The notes: generated from the sequence alone by a model not told the origin. Counted from the stretch's first letter, positions 47,118 through 59,738 are shown. The stretch: 64,000 nt of DNA from Micromussa lordhowensis (GCA_964020085.1 OZ026604.1:30646618-30710617), one strand, 5' to 3'. Translations and numbers: made by a program.

Positions 47118-50100
47118 GTAAGGTGAAATGCCTTGAAAAACAGACAATACAATTAGTAACAGCATTTGGATAAAACCTGACTGCTTCTCAAGGGAACCAA
47201 GAAATTCAACTGTCATTTTAATGGCCAGCATTCCTTGACACCCAGTGCTAATGAGTACAACCTGCAGACAAACTGAAGTTGAGCTAGCCACATATTAATC
47301 ACTCAACCCTGGATGTATAGTTGCTGATCTGCATAGGATAAAGACAATGGTTGAAGAAATTATGCTAGTTGCCACAAAATATCAACTAGGGTGGGTTTAG
47401 AGTGCATATTTTTTATTGCATGATAAAATACATGTAGATTTTGATGTGCAGTAGAATCTAGATTTTTCAAACCCTCAATATTTTGAATCTCTTAGTAACT
47501 TGAACCAAAGGTCATTTTACTCAACTCAGTTGAACACTGTCATTTTACCCTCAATTTCCAAAACTGTCCTAATTTTTCAAACTAATTTTGGTTTTCCTCG
47601 GAGGCTTCAAAAAGATCTGGATTCCACTTTATTTTAGCTTCACTATTCAGCGGCAGCGTTTGTTTCTTTGATTATTAGCCACCATTCGCAGTTAGATACA
47701 ATATTATAATCACTCATTTTATAGAAGTTTGATTGATCATGCCTCATAATTTGCATGCTAGTTGTGCGCATATGGCAAGACATTTTGCAAGTCCGGCTGC
47801 AAGTCCGGTTGATTTGACAAAGAAGAGAGAAAAATTGTCGGCTTCATGCATGTTAACAAAGCCTGATGCAATCAGAAAATTAAGTTTGGATCACAAGTCT
47901 ATGTCTTGAGCATCTTAACTTTTGAGTTGTTGTAAAATAATTTAATCAGGTTAGTGTGATACAGCTTATTATTAAATAATAGTGTAGTAAATTTAACCTT
48001 CACAGTAACTTAACATCAGTACTTGGGGTAGAAACATAAAGACGCTGCTTGGATATTGTCATATTCGTACTGACAACTTAATCAAGACAAATCAAAAAGA
48101 AGTAAGGGTGTCGGTACACATTTTTAGAAAAAGGATGATCTTCCCACTATTCTCAAACTGCTTCATATTAGATGTACAATTACAGTAAGCTTATAAGGAG
48201 GTATGCAGTTATTCTTTTGATCTGTTCTAAACTAAATAAACATTTTTTTTTAACTTTTCATATTTATCAGGGATAGGAAAGCCATTGTTACCATACTGAA
48301 AAAAGTTGCACTGTGCTGTTTAGAAATATCCATACTCTCCCAACTGAGGGTCTGTAAAAAAAAAAATTAAATAAATTTATAAAACTGAATTGAAATTTCC
48401 ATAGTGGTGGAAGGGGGAGGGTAGGGGGAGGGGCATCTTAGAAAAACTCCCTAAGTTCCATGGGGGGAGTAAGGATATTTTCTTGAACTGCACATTCGAA
48501 AAAGAGATAAAGACCTTTAAGGTTGTTCCTCTTGGTTGCATTATTGGCATTTCTGTCGTAACAAAAAATACACATTCCAAAGCAACACATACAATTATCA
48601 CAATATCAGCGCCAGCTGTGAATGGCTTTCAAGTTTATATATCTGTAACTTGTAGCAAGCCCAAGTTAAGTTAATATGTATTTAATATTTAATATAGTTA
48701 ATGTGGCAGGCATTAATATTATAAAGAGGCTGCTAACATGTATTACAATATATGTGCAGCCAAGGATAGGTGTGTTGAAGTAGTCTAAACAGTAAATTAA
48801 AGAAAATAATATTTTGCTTACAATAATTAGTTACGCGTGCAAAGTGTGTGATTTCCAAGTAAATCAATACTAGTAAAAACTTGTATTTCTAAATGGCTGC
48901 CTCAGATTTTCAGCATCAGGATGTTGATCGCTTACAGGTACCTAATAATGTGATATGGATTTATTATGTTTCCTGCTAAAACTGAGGCTTCCATTTTTGA
49001 ATGCAACCAAACAGTCATTTTGTGATTGATGTTGGATGGCAATGAGAAAATGACTTATGATCTTTTCTATTTCCTGAATTTAGTGAATGAATTTAGTGAG
49101 CATAATAATAATAATGATATATTTAGCAATTTTGTATTAAGCCAATACTGTAAGGGTAACTGTTTTGTTTGAGTTGAAACAGTAATATGAGGAGAGCTTT
49201 CATTGGTCAATTTTTAGCGTTGTGTTCAAGCCAAGGTCCCTCAAACGTGACTTAATATTAAGCCACCATATAATATAAATACAGATCAGCAAAAATCGGG
49301 GCCTCTAAAATAATTCAAATTTAAGATGCAGGATGTCAAATATTCGGCTTAACTCAATAGACAATACAGAACTTTATATCCTTGATGATATGCAAATATG
49401 ACCTCAGATGAAGGGATCTTTACTTGTTGTAAGGTGATATTTTTGTCACAAGTCAAACACAGTTTCACAAGTGTTCATATTGTACTAGAAATATATCAAA
49501 AAGCTGCTTGAAGAATTTTGCACAGTTTCTTGATATTTTATTTGCAGTTGTTATGAACACAGACTATTACATTTAGAGAACGATAAATGGCACAGGTTGT
49601 TGAAAATGTAGACAAGGTTTATAATTAAAAGAATAGTCACAATGAATAAAGTGGTTTTGTCTTTTTTTGTCTTTCAATCCTCGGTATGAAACTGAATTAA
49701 CAAGGACCCAATCAAAATTCCAAGCCATCTAAATCTTCATTTCAGCCGTTGAAAAGCGAACAGTGTTCTTTTATTAGCTGTAAGGAACGGACCATTATAT
49801 TTTGGAGGTGGGGTTTGGGCAATTACCAAAATAAAATTCGTGCACAGAAAAAGCTGCTGAAAAAAATCTAGTAAGTGCTTTCTACTATCCAGGTCCTATT
49901 TTTGATGTTAAAAATATCTTGCACAAGCGTTTGCCTAGTAAAAAATTAATGCACAACCTAAAGGTAAGAAGAATTTTCATACCCCAGAACATTGCCCACC
50001 TCCCCCCACCCCACAAAAACAAGCTTGTGGTCTGACGAGAATGGAACTTCGGAGACGTCACTTTTTGAAGCCGTGCTTGGGGTGGGAGGGAGTGTGGCTT

Positions 50101-50827
50101 AAATTTAGCCTCCTTTACACAAGAAGAAGGTTAAGAGAATTGGAGGTGTCTGTTAACTCTTTACTCTGGTGCCCTCTCCAAGTTTCTCCTTTTGCTAACT
50201 TTCAAAACCCCTGCACACGAATGTAAAAGACAAACGCGTGCGGAGATAATGGATAAGGAGTGTGGGAACATATTTGTTTGTCGAATCTTAAAATACTCTG
50301 ATCCTGAAGCTTCCAAATGATGTTCTTGGTGTCACGCCACCACGACGGAATACGCTACAAATCACATGACTTCATTCACTGGAAGTAGTTTGTTCAGTGC
50401 CGGTCTTATTTAATTAGATATTTTGCGTGCAATTTTCGGTTTGGGCCGGAACAAGAGTTTAAAAGACCTATTTTGTGAGCGAGTACTGAGCTGTCTTCAA
50501 GGAAGACCAGTCAGCAGTTTTCTCACTAGGGATTGCTGAGTAGACTGAGTAATATGCTTTCAACGTCCATGCAGTGGGACGCGACTCTGATTGGTCAAAA
50601 TAGGATAAACCAACCTCGCTACCAGGACTGCTCTTCTTCTTAGGTTCTAAAATAAACAGAAAGCCTCAAGTCAAATAGCTTTCTGGCAGAGTTTCGCAAA
50701 CGAGCGTGCTTTGAGAAATAAACTTGAGGCTCCCACCCACTACGCAGACTACACTGTTCTGCTATTCGAGATTACAATAGTATACATCGAATAGGGACAA
50801 AACACGTTTACTTTTGTCTTAAAAAAT
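47118..50827. other. Intron or 3' region between convergent genes
   Basis: AT-rich DNA with no confident exon. Besides the 24-nt candidate at 48914, a frame of about 41 codons follows an acceptor-like TTTCAG at 49740 and stops at 49872, but its end resembles repeat sequence. The 3' end of the plus-strand gene and the poly(A) region of the minus-strand gene ending at 50828 should lie here. Confidence 0.4.
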
Positions 50828-53800
50828 TCAGAGAGATCTAAACATATTACGCGCCTCTTGAAAATTAACAAATATTCCTTTTGCTGTATTTGGACAAGCA
50901 CTTTCTGCAGCATTCTTCTGAAAACATTGTATCATTTCTACAAAATTGTCCTTTTCAAGGCCTTCCGGTTGCGTTTTTCTTGTTTCTTTACGAGTGTTTC
51001 TTTCACGAAACCTTTCTGGCTCCTGCAAGAAAAATGCTTAAGTTTAGATACTATACTAAACTCTGTGACTGCTTAGGAATGACAGGGCAATAGACGACTG
51101 GCAGACGTTCTTTTCTCTTAGGGTCATTCAAGTGTTTACCGTGAACAAGGACACAAAAAGGCGGTATGGAAAAAAAAGGGGTTAGGGTGAGATGAAAACA
51201 AGCTTTTCCTGAATCATTCTCGTCCCCATAGCCCTTTTCACTTCTCTTAGCCGGCGAGGCCTTGGGAACGAGAATGCTCCTGAGTGCCACTCCCCTCATT
51301 TCTCGACCCAGTCCGTTTTAGTCTGTAATGTCTCGCATTTCGAGAGAAAAACAGACTGCCAACAGTCTAACGGAGCAACAGAATTAAAAGTATCAATCAA
51401 AGTAAGTCGGTTATAATTAGAATCTAGCGGTTCAAACAAACCTCGGTTTCATCATTCTTCAAAAAGTGGCTGGTCATTTGTGGGTTGAAGTAGCTGGCAA
51501 GAGAGGCTACGCTGGACTCGGTGTGTAAGAACTGATCACACTTGGCTAACAGCAGAATATCCATCAACACTTGAGTACCAATTTCTCGCTCATATGGGTC
51601 AGTGGCATTGTTTCCCAATTTAAACTCATGATGATGTGGAGGGATTTGATCGTAATATCTGTTTGCTCTGTACGCCTCCGTGAAAGCAATCTGAACAAAA
51701 GGAAATTCGTTTATTTCGCTAGTCAAGGAAAGCCGCCAATGTACATTTAGATCAATCAATCAAAGCTCCGCTGCGCGCCGTATTTTCAACTTTTCTCTGT
51801 GTTTGGAATATTTTTTCTAAGGCGGGAATATCAAATACATCAGGCCCCAGTTGTTCGAAGGCTTGTTAACGCTATCTACCGGATAAATCGCTATCCAGTG
51901 GATGAATGTTAAAGAAACAAACCACGCTATCAGCTGGATAGAGATTTATGCGGTGGATAGCGTTATCCACCTTTCGAAAAACCCGGGCCTGACCATCAAA
52001 TTAGTCGTACAGTCAAACCTCTCAACATCAACAAACCTCTCAACAACAACAGCCCTCCTTGGGGGCTGAGGAAAGTCGCCGTTGTTGAAAGGTATCGTTA
52101 AGGGGAGGTGCAGGTGTAACATGACACATGTTTGAGGTTCGACTATATTTAATGGCTAATTTTTAAAGCGATTTGGCTGACTCAAAATTATCGTAGAGAA
52201 TAGGTTAAGTCTGCATACAAGCCAAGTGACCCATCAGGCCAGAGCTTATTCCGGTTTCTGTAGCATGAAGCGACTAGGAGTATTTCTACTCTCCCCTTGG
52301 ATGGGTGGCTAGTCCATCGCAGGGTTACCCCCAGCATTAAGTTCGCCAGCACCCATTTCTACACCTGGTTAGAGAAAGGAACGGTGAAAATAAAGTGTCT
52401 TGCCCAAGACAATGTCCCCAGCCAAGGCTCGAACCCAGACCGCTCGATCCGGAGACGAGCGCACTAACCATGAGGCCACCACGCCTCCCACTAGAGAATA
52501 GGGACCTTAAGCAAACCACGACGGCAACGGCAACGAGAACGCCACAAAACAAAAGGTTTAATGAGCAGAACAATAGCTGTACACGTGCGTTATAATTCTT
52601 GGTACATTTCTTAGCCGTCCTCCGTAAAACGACAACGTGAAATGACCAAGTTCTGGGTATTTTGGAGAACGTGAGCGACGGCGGCTTATTTTTCGTATTT
52701 TCTTTTGGAATTGTACGCCGGCATTGCATATTAAGCTTGAGCAAATTCTGACACCGACAGACGTACTGAACAGATCTAGGCATGTGCGAAATTCGACGGT
52801 AAAATATAAATTAATTTTTTCTAGGCGTCGTCCTTGGCGTCGCCGTCGTCGTTGCTTAAGGTCCCTAATAGCCTCCTCTAAGAAATGATTGAACTTTCAT
52901 CCTTTGTTGGCGTGTAAGTCAGTCAAAACATGGCTGCTACTCAAGTTCCGGTCCTAATGCACTAGAGTCTCTTTCTCAGTCTTCCGGATATTCATCAGAA
53001 AGATTTTTTGTTTCTGGCTATGAATTGCACTATCTCATGTCTTTCTGTTTTTTTTTTTTTGTCAATGCCGGGTGTTCTCGCCCCTGAAGCGCTCTCCTTA
53101 AAAAAGGCAAACGGTTTGAGGTGTCAGTTTTCGCCTTGATGTTACAAAGCACTATCCAGAGTATGTCCTTTAGACAACGCAATTTTTCTTCTGTAGCCGG
53201 GACGACCAGAAATCGCCATTAACTTGCGGGCATTACTCAGTTAAAAAAAAAAGAAATAACAACGATTGGCTACTGTAATTGTGCAAACAATAAAGCTATT
53301 AATTTATCCACTTCGTGTCGTTTACATGTCAAACTGGCTATTAAGAGTCCATACACCTGACACAGCCTGAAGCAAGGTGGTAAACCAGCTAAGCTATGGA
53401 ACTGTATTGTAATTAAAAGAGTACGCCTGACATAATACTGGGAGTACGCCTAATGCACTAAACTACGAATCAAAGACGCGTTTGATGCCGTCTTCTCGTG
53501 TTGTGAGGGGCAACAAGAAAGACCGTGCTTCTTAAAAAAGCACCGTGGAAGTTGAACCACGTCAGAATTATGAACCGCAACAATGAATGCTAATTAAACA
53601 AAGAGATAGCGATAAAAAGTGAAAAAATGTTACTCTAAGGTTCTTCTAAGTTTCCTTCTTTGCTTGTGTACCGCCAGTTAAGATAACTACTTGATATTTA
53701 TAGGACTTCGTGCTTAGAAATTCTAATGCGATAATGCTAAACTTAGTCTAACCACACGGTGCTACAAAGAACAAGTGTACTGTCAAGATACTCAAACCAT

Positions 53801-54180
53801 CATAACAATTGAAAGTGATACTCACCGATTCTTTTCCAAAATGGATAACAAATTCCTTTATAGCTTCATGGTTGTCACTTGCAATAAAAATCTTCCTTGG
53901 TCGCGGCAACGTTTCAAGAATTGAATGAGCTTTCTTAACCCAACTCATCAAAGATGGAAGCCTTTTCTCGCTTGTTTCCATCCAATGATCTGTTCCTCGA
54001 ACGTGAACTCCTAAAACAGTGAATCCTACCACGTATCGCTGGTAAAACATCTTTACTTTCTCCTTTATTCTAGAATTAGGTTTAACGTACTGATGAATCA
54101 GTTTATTAAGTCTTAATCTTTTCTGTGTGGTTATCATTCTGCTATCTTCATATCCTTCAACATCTGATCTGTTCTTAAAA
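50828..54180 (-). CDS. FUT8-like (GT23-type) glycosyltransferase, last three exons
   Basis: Exons 54180-53826, 51690-51442 and 51022-50828 join in phase, 266 codons to a TGA. The first shows FTVLGVHVRGTDHW, matching the GVHVRRTD motif of alpha-1,6-fucosyltransferases that contacts GDP-fucose, and PRKIFIASDNHEAIKEF, the usual nucleotide-sugar strand. The second ends in GTQVLMDILLLAKCDQFLHT and SSVASLASYFNP, the motif III-like segment. The last is Lys/Arg-rich and carries no known domain. The upstream exons are not found within 54.2-64 kb, so the gene's 5' half lies beyond the polymerase-bearing element on the right, or was cut off by it. Golgi location and fucosyl transfer are inferred from the family; the sugar acceptor is not known. 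Confidence 0.75.
51843..51988. mobile_element. MITE with CAGGCCC ends
   Basis: CAGGCCCCAGTTGTTCGAAG at the left mirrors CTTTCGAAAAACCCGGGCCTG at the right, and AACGCTATC words recur inside in both orientations. Located in an intron of the glycosyltransferase gene. Confidence 0.75.
52008..52146. mobile_element. MITE with ACAGTCAAACCTC ends
   Basis: TACAGTCAAACCTCTCAAC at the left and GAGGTTCGACTATA at the right are inverted, with CAACAAC and GTTGTTG inner arms. Non-coding and Tc1/mariner-like in form. Confidence 0.6.
52258..52493 (-). mobile_element. tRNA-derived SINE in a glycosyltransferase intron
   Basis: The minus strand has GGAGGCGTGGTGGCCTCATG, the A-box-like TGGCCTCATGGTTAGTGCG, the B-box-like GGGTTCGAGCC and the common body and tail seen at 26169. 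Confidence 0.88.
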
Positions 54181-54473
54181 CTGAGTAGTTATATGGGCTC
54201 GCCTAGGGCCTAAAACCTCGATCTGATGTTGAGGTCTGATGGCTAAGGGTTGCGCAAGAAAAGGCGTGTGAAGCGTCACGCGCAGCGTGACGCCGTCACT
54301 TGCTCAGGAGTCACACAACGAAGGGTCGCGCAAATAAAGTCACGTGATGTGTCACGCATAGTTTCGCGCGCTCATTCGCTCACACTCACGAATCACACAA
54401 CAACATGTTTTTTAAAGAAAATTTACATTTACTTTGTCTACTTAGCCTCCTATTTACAAGTGGGAACGTGTGC

Positions 54474-54498
54474 TGCAATCCTATGACCAGCGTCCCTT
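54474..54498 (-). promoter_or_regulatory. Conserved 25-bp intergenic motif, behind left GRF gene
   Basis: On the minus strand the motif runs from AAGGGACGCTG through G to TCATAGGATTGCA, about 33 bp after the GRF-protein stop codon. The same motif follows the polymerase gene in both arms. It could be a termination, polyadenylation or promoter signal of the element. Confidence 0.6.
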
Positions 54499-54529
54499 AA
54501 AGAGCCGTTTTGTTTTATTGCAAAACATT

Positions 54530-55344
54530 TTAAACTCTTTCAAACACTTTTTTGTGAGGCCAGTCGTCACCCCATTGGAACATGTTACACGTCCGTTTGC
54601 GGCAGCAAAAGTACAACCGGTTGGGGTTCTTCTCCGATCTAGACAACTTCAACAGCAGCATCTCGTCACAGAAGCATCTCAAAGGACAGTCCTTTTTTCG
54701 ATACTCAAAATGCAGACTGCGTGCAACAGCATCCAAAAACGTGTCACGCTCCTCGTTGGTTCCTAAACAGGAAACCACGCACCCCTCCTCAGGGCAATAA
54801 TGCAGCTGGGCCGGACCATTCTTCGTCTCGATTTCTTTGATGGCCATCTCCCTCTTCCCATGCAATGAGCAACAGGGGGTATCAACCTTCTGCCTTTTCA
54901 CCTCCCTCTCCTCCACCTCGTCTACTATTCTCAGTCTCGGATAAATGTGAGTTGAACGTCTTCCTCTTTCTTCTCTTTGTGGTAGACATCCATGTCCCCT
55001 TGACAGCTCCTGTCCAATGTGTAAACGTCTTCTCTTGAGAATGGACCGATTGAATCACACCCCTCTGCAATCAATCCTCTGTGGACCCACTTTCTCTTAG
55101 TCAACATGTCCTCGTACAAATCGACTTCTTTTTCGCTGGGTGAGTACTCGATCCTCGACATCACAGGGATATCGCCCTTGATGTCTTTCAGTTCATCGTA
55201 ACCCATGTTGCACTCTTCTCTCTTCACCGAGAGGACGCCATCTTTATCAACCATGAAGACACGATGCAACGTTCTAGCTCTGCTCGGCATCTCAAACCGC
55301 AGTGGCGCCAACAACCGCTTTCGTCTTTCCAACAAACTTGTCAT
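54530..55344 (-). pseudogene. GRF zinc-finger protein of the element, left copy, frameshifted
   Basis: Starts at ATG (MTSLLERRKR), runs through an acidic N-terminal half, and ends in two Cys-rich modules: CCSLHGK with YCPEEGCVVSC, then CPLRCFCDEMLLLKLSRSE plus CCRKRTCNMFQWGDDW, which is a GRF-type zinc finger. A 1-bp deletion near 54945 (left CAACTCACA, right CAACCCTACA) shifts the frame between the halves. GRF domains bind single-stranded DNA in topoisomerase III, NEIL3 and APE2, so a role in handling replicating DNA is plausible. The right copy keeps this part open. Confidence 0.8.
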
Positions 55345-55361
55345 CTCAATCGCGTCGAAGC

Positions 55362-55478
55362 TCAACTAGAAGAGTGAGTCATCCTACTTGCTGTCAATTG
55401 AAGTTGTATAAGTGGAGACAACGGTCTCCACTTACTAGCCTTCTCAAGGTTTACCGCCGCTTTGTCATTAAAATCCAT
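55362..55478 (-). CDS. 38-codon frame between polymerase and GRF genes, left copy
   Basis: An ATG directly inside the end of the 25-bp motif opens 38 codons (MDFNDKAAVNLEKASKWRPL and on, to a TGA), 17 bp before the GRF start. The identical frame is present in the right arm. It may be a real small gene, an upstream leader frame, or chance; no homologue is recognised. Confidence 0.35.
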   Translation of the reverse strand: MDFNDKAAVNLEKASKWRPLSPLIQLQLTASRMTHSSS

Positions 55479-55502
55479 GCAATCCTATGAGCAGCGTCCC
55501 TT
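55478..55502 (-). promoter_or_regulatory. Conserved 25-bp intergenic motif, behind left polymerase gene
   Basis: Minus strand AAGGGACGCTG, C, TCATAGGATTGCA. It begins at the polymerase stop codon (TAAAGGGACG) and its last bases overlap the ATG of the 38-codon frame. Confidence 0.6.
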
Positions 55503-58500
55503 TACAAATCACACAACAGCTCAGCCATTTCAATATCATTTTCAATGAAGCGCTCATAGCCATAAGGGTAGGTCATGAAATTACAGGGATCGATCACTCT
55601 CTTGTTGAACACCAGCTGATACTTTTTGGTTTGTGGAACCGTCTCCAGAGCGTAGTCTTTGGCGTGACGTACAATATGGTGAGATTTGACTACATTGGTT
55701 TGCCTGGCCCCAGTCTCCAACGGTTCTTGAATTTCATCGAGAACATTCTGACACAGAACTTTATAATTTAGCTGTTTAGACCCTTCGCTGTTAAGGGAGA
55801 TGCCACGTACTTTGCACTCTTGTTTACCTTTCTTGGTCATGTAGTTAACCATAATTCTTCGGACCCCCGGAAGCGAACTCCACAATGTAATCACCTTCAC
55901 CTATTTCATCTTTGAAATCGCCAAGATAGTCACCCAGCAGTGGATCTGGCATGTTAGGCTTATGTATGAACACCACACTGTCAGTGTCGAAGTAGACCAC
56001 ACGCTCTTTCAACAAGTCGAGGGCTTCGTAGAGGCGAAGACGGGCCCAACAGGTAGTGAAACAGGCCACAAAGATGTTCAGATTGGGCGAGATAGGATCG
56101 TCTTCTTTCTCGTGTCGGTAGTGGATCTCCACGCGCTCTTTTGTTAACACACTCACGTACCGGATATCATATCGATCACTTTCGTGAAAGGCTGCAAACT
56201 TCTGAGGATCGTAAAATTCTTGGACCTTCGTCTTGTTTGTTCTCTGACCAAATTTACCCCACATCGAGTTGAGCATCATTTTGGCTAGGGTACGCAGCCC
56301 GGGATTCTTTTTCAGTTTGGCACGGTCAAGCTTGATACCCTCTTTGGTTTCGTAGGCTGTCAAATATTGCTTTTGCTTGATAGGATCGTTTCCGACATGG
56401 CCTGGCCAACCGCTGGCTTCTTCCTTGATTTTCAGCCAGGTGTTTACGTACGGCTCGAACAACCCTTTTTTGGTCTGCGTAAAATGCCACACTTCATGAA
56501 TTTTGAGAATCACGTAACCCTTCTCCACGGCCTTCTCCAATTCTGGGGTACACCACGTGCTTGTTAGCTGACGTTGTTGAGTAGTGTGACTGCAAATATG
56601 GCTTCGCTCAAGCATGGGTTTCTCCATCTCTTCTTCTACACAGGTGGCACACAGAGGGAAGGTCAACTTACCGTTTTGTCTGAGTGGTAAGACAGGATGG
56701 TACAACTTTTCTGGGGGTAAGACAGTGCACTTTGCGATGCCAAAGAACTGGGTGATATCTGTATGTTCTGGCTGGCTCACTATTGTCGGATGTCCTATGG
56801 GGTACTTCCCGTTCTTGTTCACGTAGGGATACAATGACGTGAAGTCGTAGTACCTCAACTGTTCCCCATTGTCAACATCAGCCAGGTGGTAAAGCTTTAC
56901 AGCGTTGGTGCGTCCACCACAAAAGGCATCTCTGGGCTCTAAGGGCTCTACAAAGTCGAGTGTGTTTACAAAGTTTCTGATGTCCTCTCTCTCCTTTTTC
57001 ATTTGCTTCCATTGACATTCCCATATTTCGACCACGTTGTATTTTTTGTCTCTGAGGTACTGCATCTTCTTTTGGGTGCATCGGTACACATTCTCAAAAC
57101 AACGATCTTCGAGACGTTTGTGAGACTCGGTGCGGTTGGGAAAGCATTTTGGGCAACCGTGCCAGAAACACCCGTGGAACTCGTAGATGGTGTTGGTGAG
57201 TTCATCGTAGCCATCTGCCTTGTAGCGACTGTTCGGGATTTTGTATTCTCCCTTGTTGGCTGTATGTCGAATGCGATTGTATTGACCTGTGGTCTTCGGA
57301 AAACAATGTTCTTGCCAGTACAACCATTCCAGTGCAACGTTGGACTGATTGGTCTTCATGCTCCATCCGTACAAGGGTTCTGAAGCAATGGTGTTGGGCT
57401 GCATACGGTTCTGACGCAGGTCTCGATTGCAGGCGGAAGCGATTGTGATGTGGTTCCACGGGTTAAACTTTGCCTCTTTTTCGAATACTCTCTTGAACGT
57501 GAGGCAGCCTTGTTTGAGCAACTTGACATCCGACTCACAGTACTCCACTAACTCCTTTTGGAAGGCAAACTCAACATTCTTCTCCACTTGCTCGTCGTAC
57601 CATTTTTCGAAGTTTTTACGTCCACTTACCGACATAGACTCTGGCATGTAATAGTGTTTTTCTGGAATGCTTCCCACGTACTCTTGGTTTTCAGGGATAT
57701 TGAAAAGATGCGGGAAGTACCCCTTTTTCAGTTCTGTTAAGCCGAAGGTCTTGGGAAAAGCAGAGAGAGGCATTTGAAAGAAAGAGAGAGAGTCGATGAA
57801 GCGGATGCAATCAAAGGTGACTTGAAGAAGTTTAGCCCCATTACGGATCTGTTCAACGATTCGATGCTGCTTGTGATACTCATCCACAATGAAGTAACCG
57901 TCATACCCCTGGAAATTGTGGGCGATCACTGTTATGGGTCGCGTATCTTCTTCTGTTAGGGTGTCCAACCATTCGAGAAAATCTCGAACACAATGCTCCC
58001 CTTTGAAACGAAAGGGTCTGTTGTCATGTTCGGTTTCGGAGATCAGCAGGTTGGGGATATGGCGTCCAGTGTCCTGCATGGCCTCAATGTCGAAAAAGAC
58101 GTGGAGGGGTGGTTTGTCATCATCGTCGTTGTCCACACCCATACCTTCCCCATTTGCTTCTAACTTCGCCAGACCTGCAGTAGCTCCGCGTTTGGCTGTT
58201 TTGTTTTTCGTTTTGTTCTTTTTTTTTCTCTCCTGTTCCTCCTGAGGCGATTTAACCACTTGAATGTAACACTGGTGGGTGGCAGCCTCGACATACTCTT
58301 TGCAAGAAGGACACTCGATGTATCCGCATTCATGGTTTTTCTGCTCCTTGAACCCTACTAACAACTTTTGACATTCTGTACACTTGCGGCGCTGTGTGCA
58401 CACACTGACATGTTTGACGTCTGCTGGTTGACCATTGTACGAGCGCGACAGGTGGTTTTGTAGGCACGTTTCGCCGTGAAAAACACGCTTGCAAGAACCG

Positions 58501-58680
58501 CAAGGAAGACTTGCACGATGTCCTCGACACTTGGCCTCCGTGTAGTCCGGACATCCCGTTTGCAAACACGCTGGGCAATGTTCGGGATTGTTCTTACAGG
58601 CATGTTGTCCTTCATTGTTGTATGGTTGGAAACAACGCGCGCAGAAATAACTCTGACCAAAGAATCCTGGCAGTGACGAA
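55502..58680 (-). pseudogene. Family B DNA polymerase (DNA_pol_B_2 type), left copy, broken
   Basis: A Cys/His-rich N-terminal region (several CxxC pairs) is followed by a 3'-5' exonuclease domain (FFDIEAM, HNFQGYDGYF, YCESDV), an insert with EFHGCFWHGCPKCF and VVEIWECQW, then polymerase motifs YYDFTSLYPYVN (A), KMMLNSMWGKFGQR (B) and YFDTDSVVF (C). This order marks the organellar/viral, protein-primed type found in Polintons, adintoviruses and linear plasmids. The insert resembles Vsr mismatch endonucleases. The gene is cut at its 5' end by the inversion junction (58679-58680), so codons upstream of SSLPGFFGQ are antisense right-arm sequence. A 4-bp insertion near 55852 (GGTTAACTACATG against GGTTACATG on the right) shifts the last 115 codons. 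Not functional as it stands. Confidence 0.92.
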
Positions 58681-59738
58681 CAAGCACGTGGTGTACCCCA
58701 GAATTGGAGAAGGCCGTGGAGAAGGGTTACGTGATTCTCAAAATTCATGAAGTGTGGCATTTTACGCAGACCAAAAAAGGGTTGTTCGAGCCGTACGTAA
58801 ACACCTGGCTGAAAATCAAGGAAGAAGCCAGCGGTTGGCCAGGCCATGTCGGAAACGATCCTATCAAGCAAAAGCAATATTTGACAGCCTACGAAACCAA
58901 AGAGGGTATCAAGCTTGACCGTGCCAAACTGAAAAAGAATCCCGGGCTGCGTACCCTAGCCAAAATGATGCTCAACTCGATGTGGGGTAAATTTGGTCAG
59001 AGAACAAACAAGACGAAGGTCCAAGAATTTTACGATCCTCAGAAGTTTGCAGCCTTTCACGAAAGTGATCGATATGATATCCGGTACGTGAGTGTGTTAA
59101 CAAAAGAGCGCGTGGAGATCCACTACCGACACGAGAAAGAAGACGATCCTATCTCGCCCAATCTGAACATCTTTGTGGCCTGTTTCACTACCTGTTGGGC
59201 CCGTCTTCGCCTCTACGAAGCCCTCGACTTGTTGAAAGAGCGTGTGGTCTACTTCGACACTGACAGTGTGGTGTTCATACATAAGCCTAACATGCCAGAT
59301 CCACTGCTGGGTGACTATCTTGGCGATTTCAAAGATGAAATAGGTGAAGGTGATTACATTGTGGAGTTCGCTTCCGGGGGTCCGAAGAATTATGGTTACA
59401 TGACCAAGAAAGGTAAACAAGAGTGCAAAGTACGTGGCATCTCCCTTAACAGCGAAGGGTCTAAACAGCTAAATTATAAAGTTCTGTGTCAGAATGTTCT
59501 CGATGAAATTCAAGAACCGTTGGAGACTGGGGCCAGGCAAACCAATGTAGTCAAATCTCACCATATTGTACGTCACGCCAAAGACTACGCTCTGGAGACG
59601 GTTCCACAAACCAAAAAGTATCAGCTGGTGTTCAACAAGAGAGTGATCGATCCCTGTAATTTCATGACCTACCCTTATGGCTATGAGCGCTTCATTGAAA
59701 ATGATATTGAAATGGCTGAGCTGTTGTGTGATTTGTAA
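58679..59738 (+). pseudogene. Family B DNA polymerase, right copy, C-terminal third only
   Basis: Open from the inversion junction to TAA: motif B (KMMLNSMWGKFGQR), motif C (YFDTDSVVF) and the C-terminal part through ASGGPKNYGYMTKKGKQE are intact, without the 4-bp insertion of the left copy. The exonuclease, the endonuclease-like insert and motif A are absent because the arm begins inside the gene. It has no start codon of its own, and translation from an internal codon would not give an active polymerase. Confidence 0.9.

Noticed and set aside
56367..56567. Open frames antisense to the polymerase, including the apparent first 65 codons of the longest minus-strand frame (58877-58681)
   Set aside because: They are the complementary strand of the polymerase C-terminal part, read through the inversion junction. 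The same peptide appears at both arms only because the arms are inverted copies.
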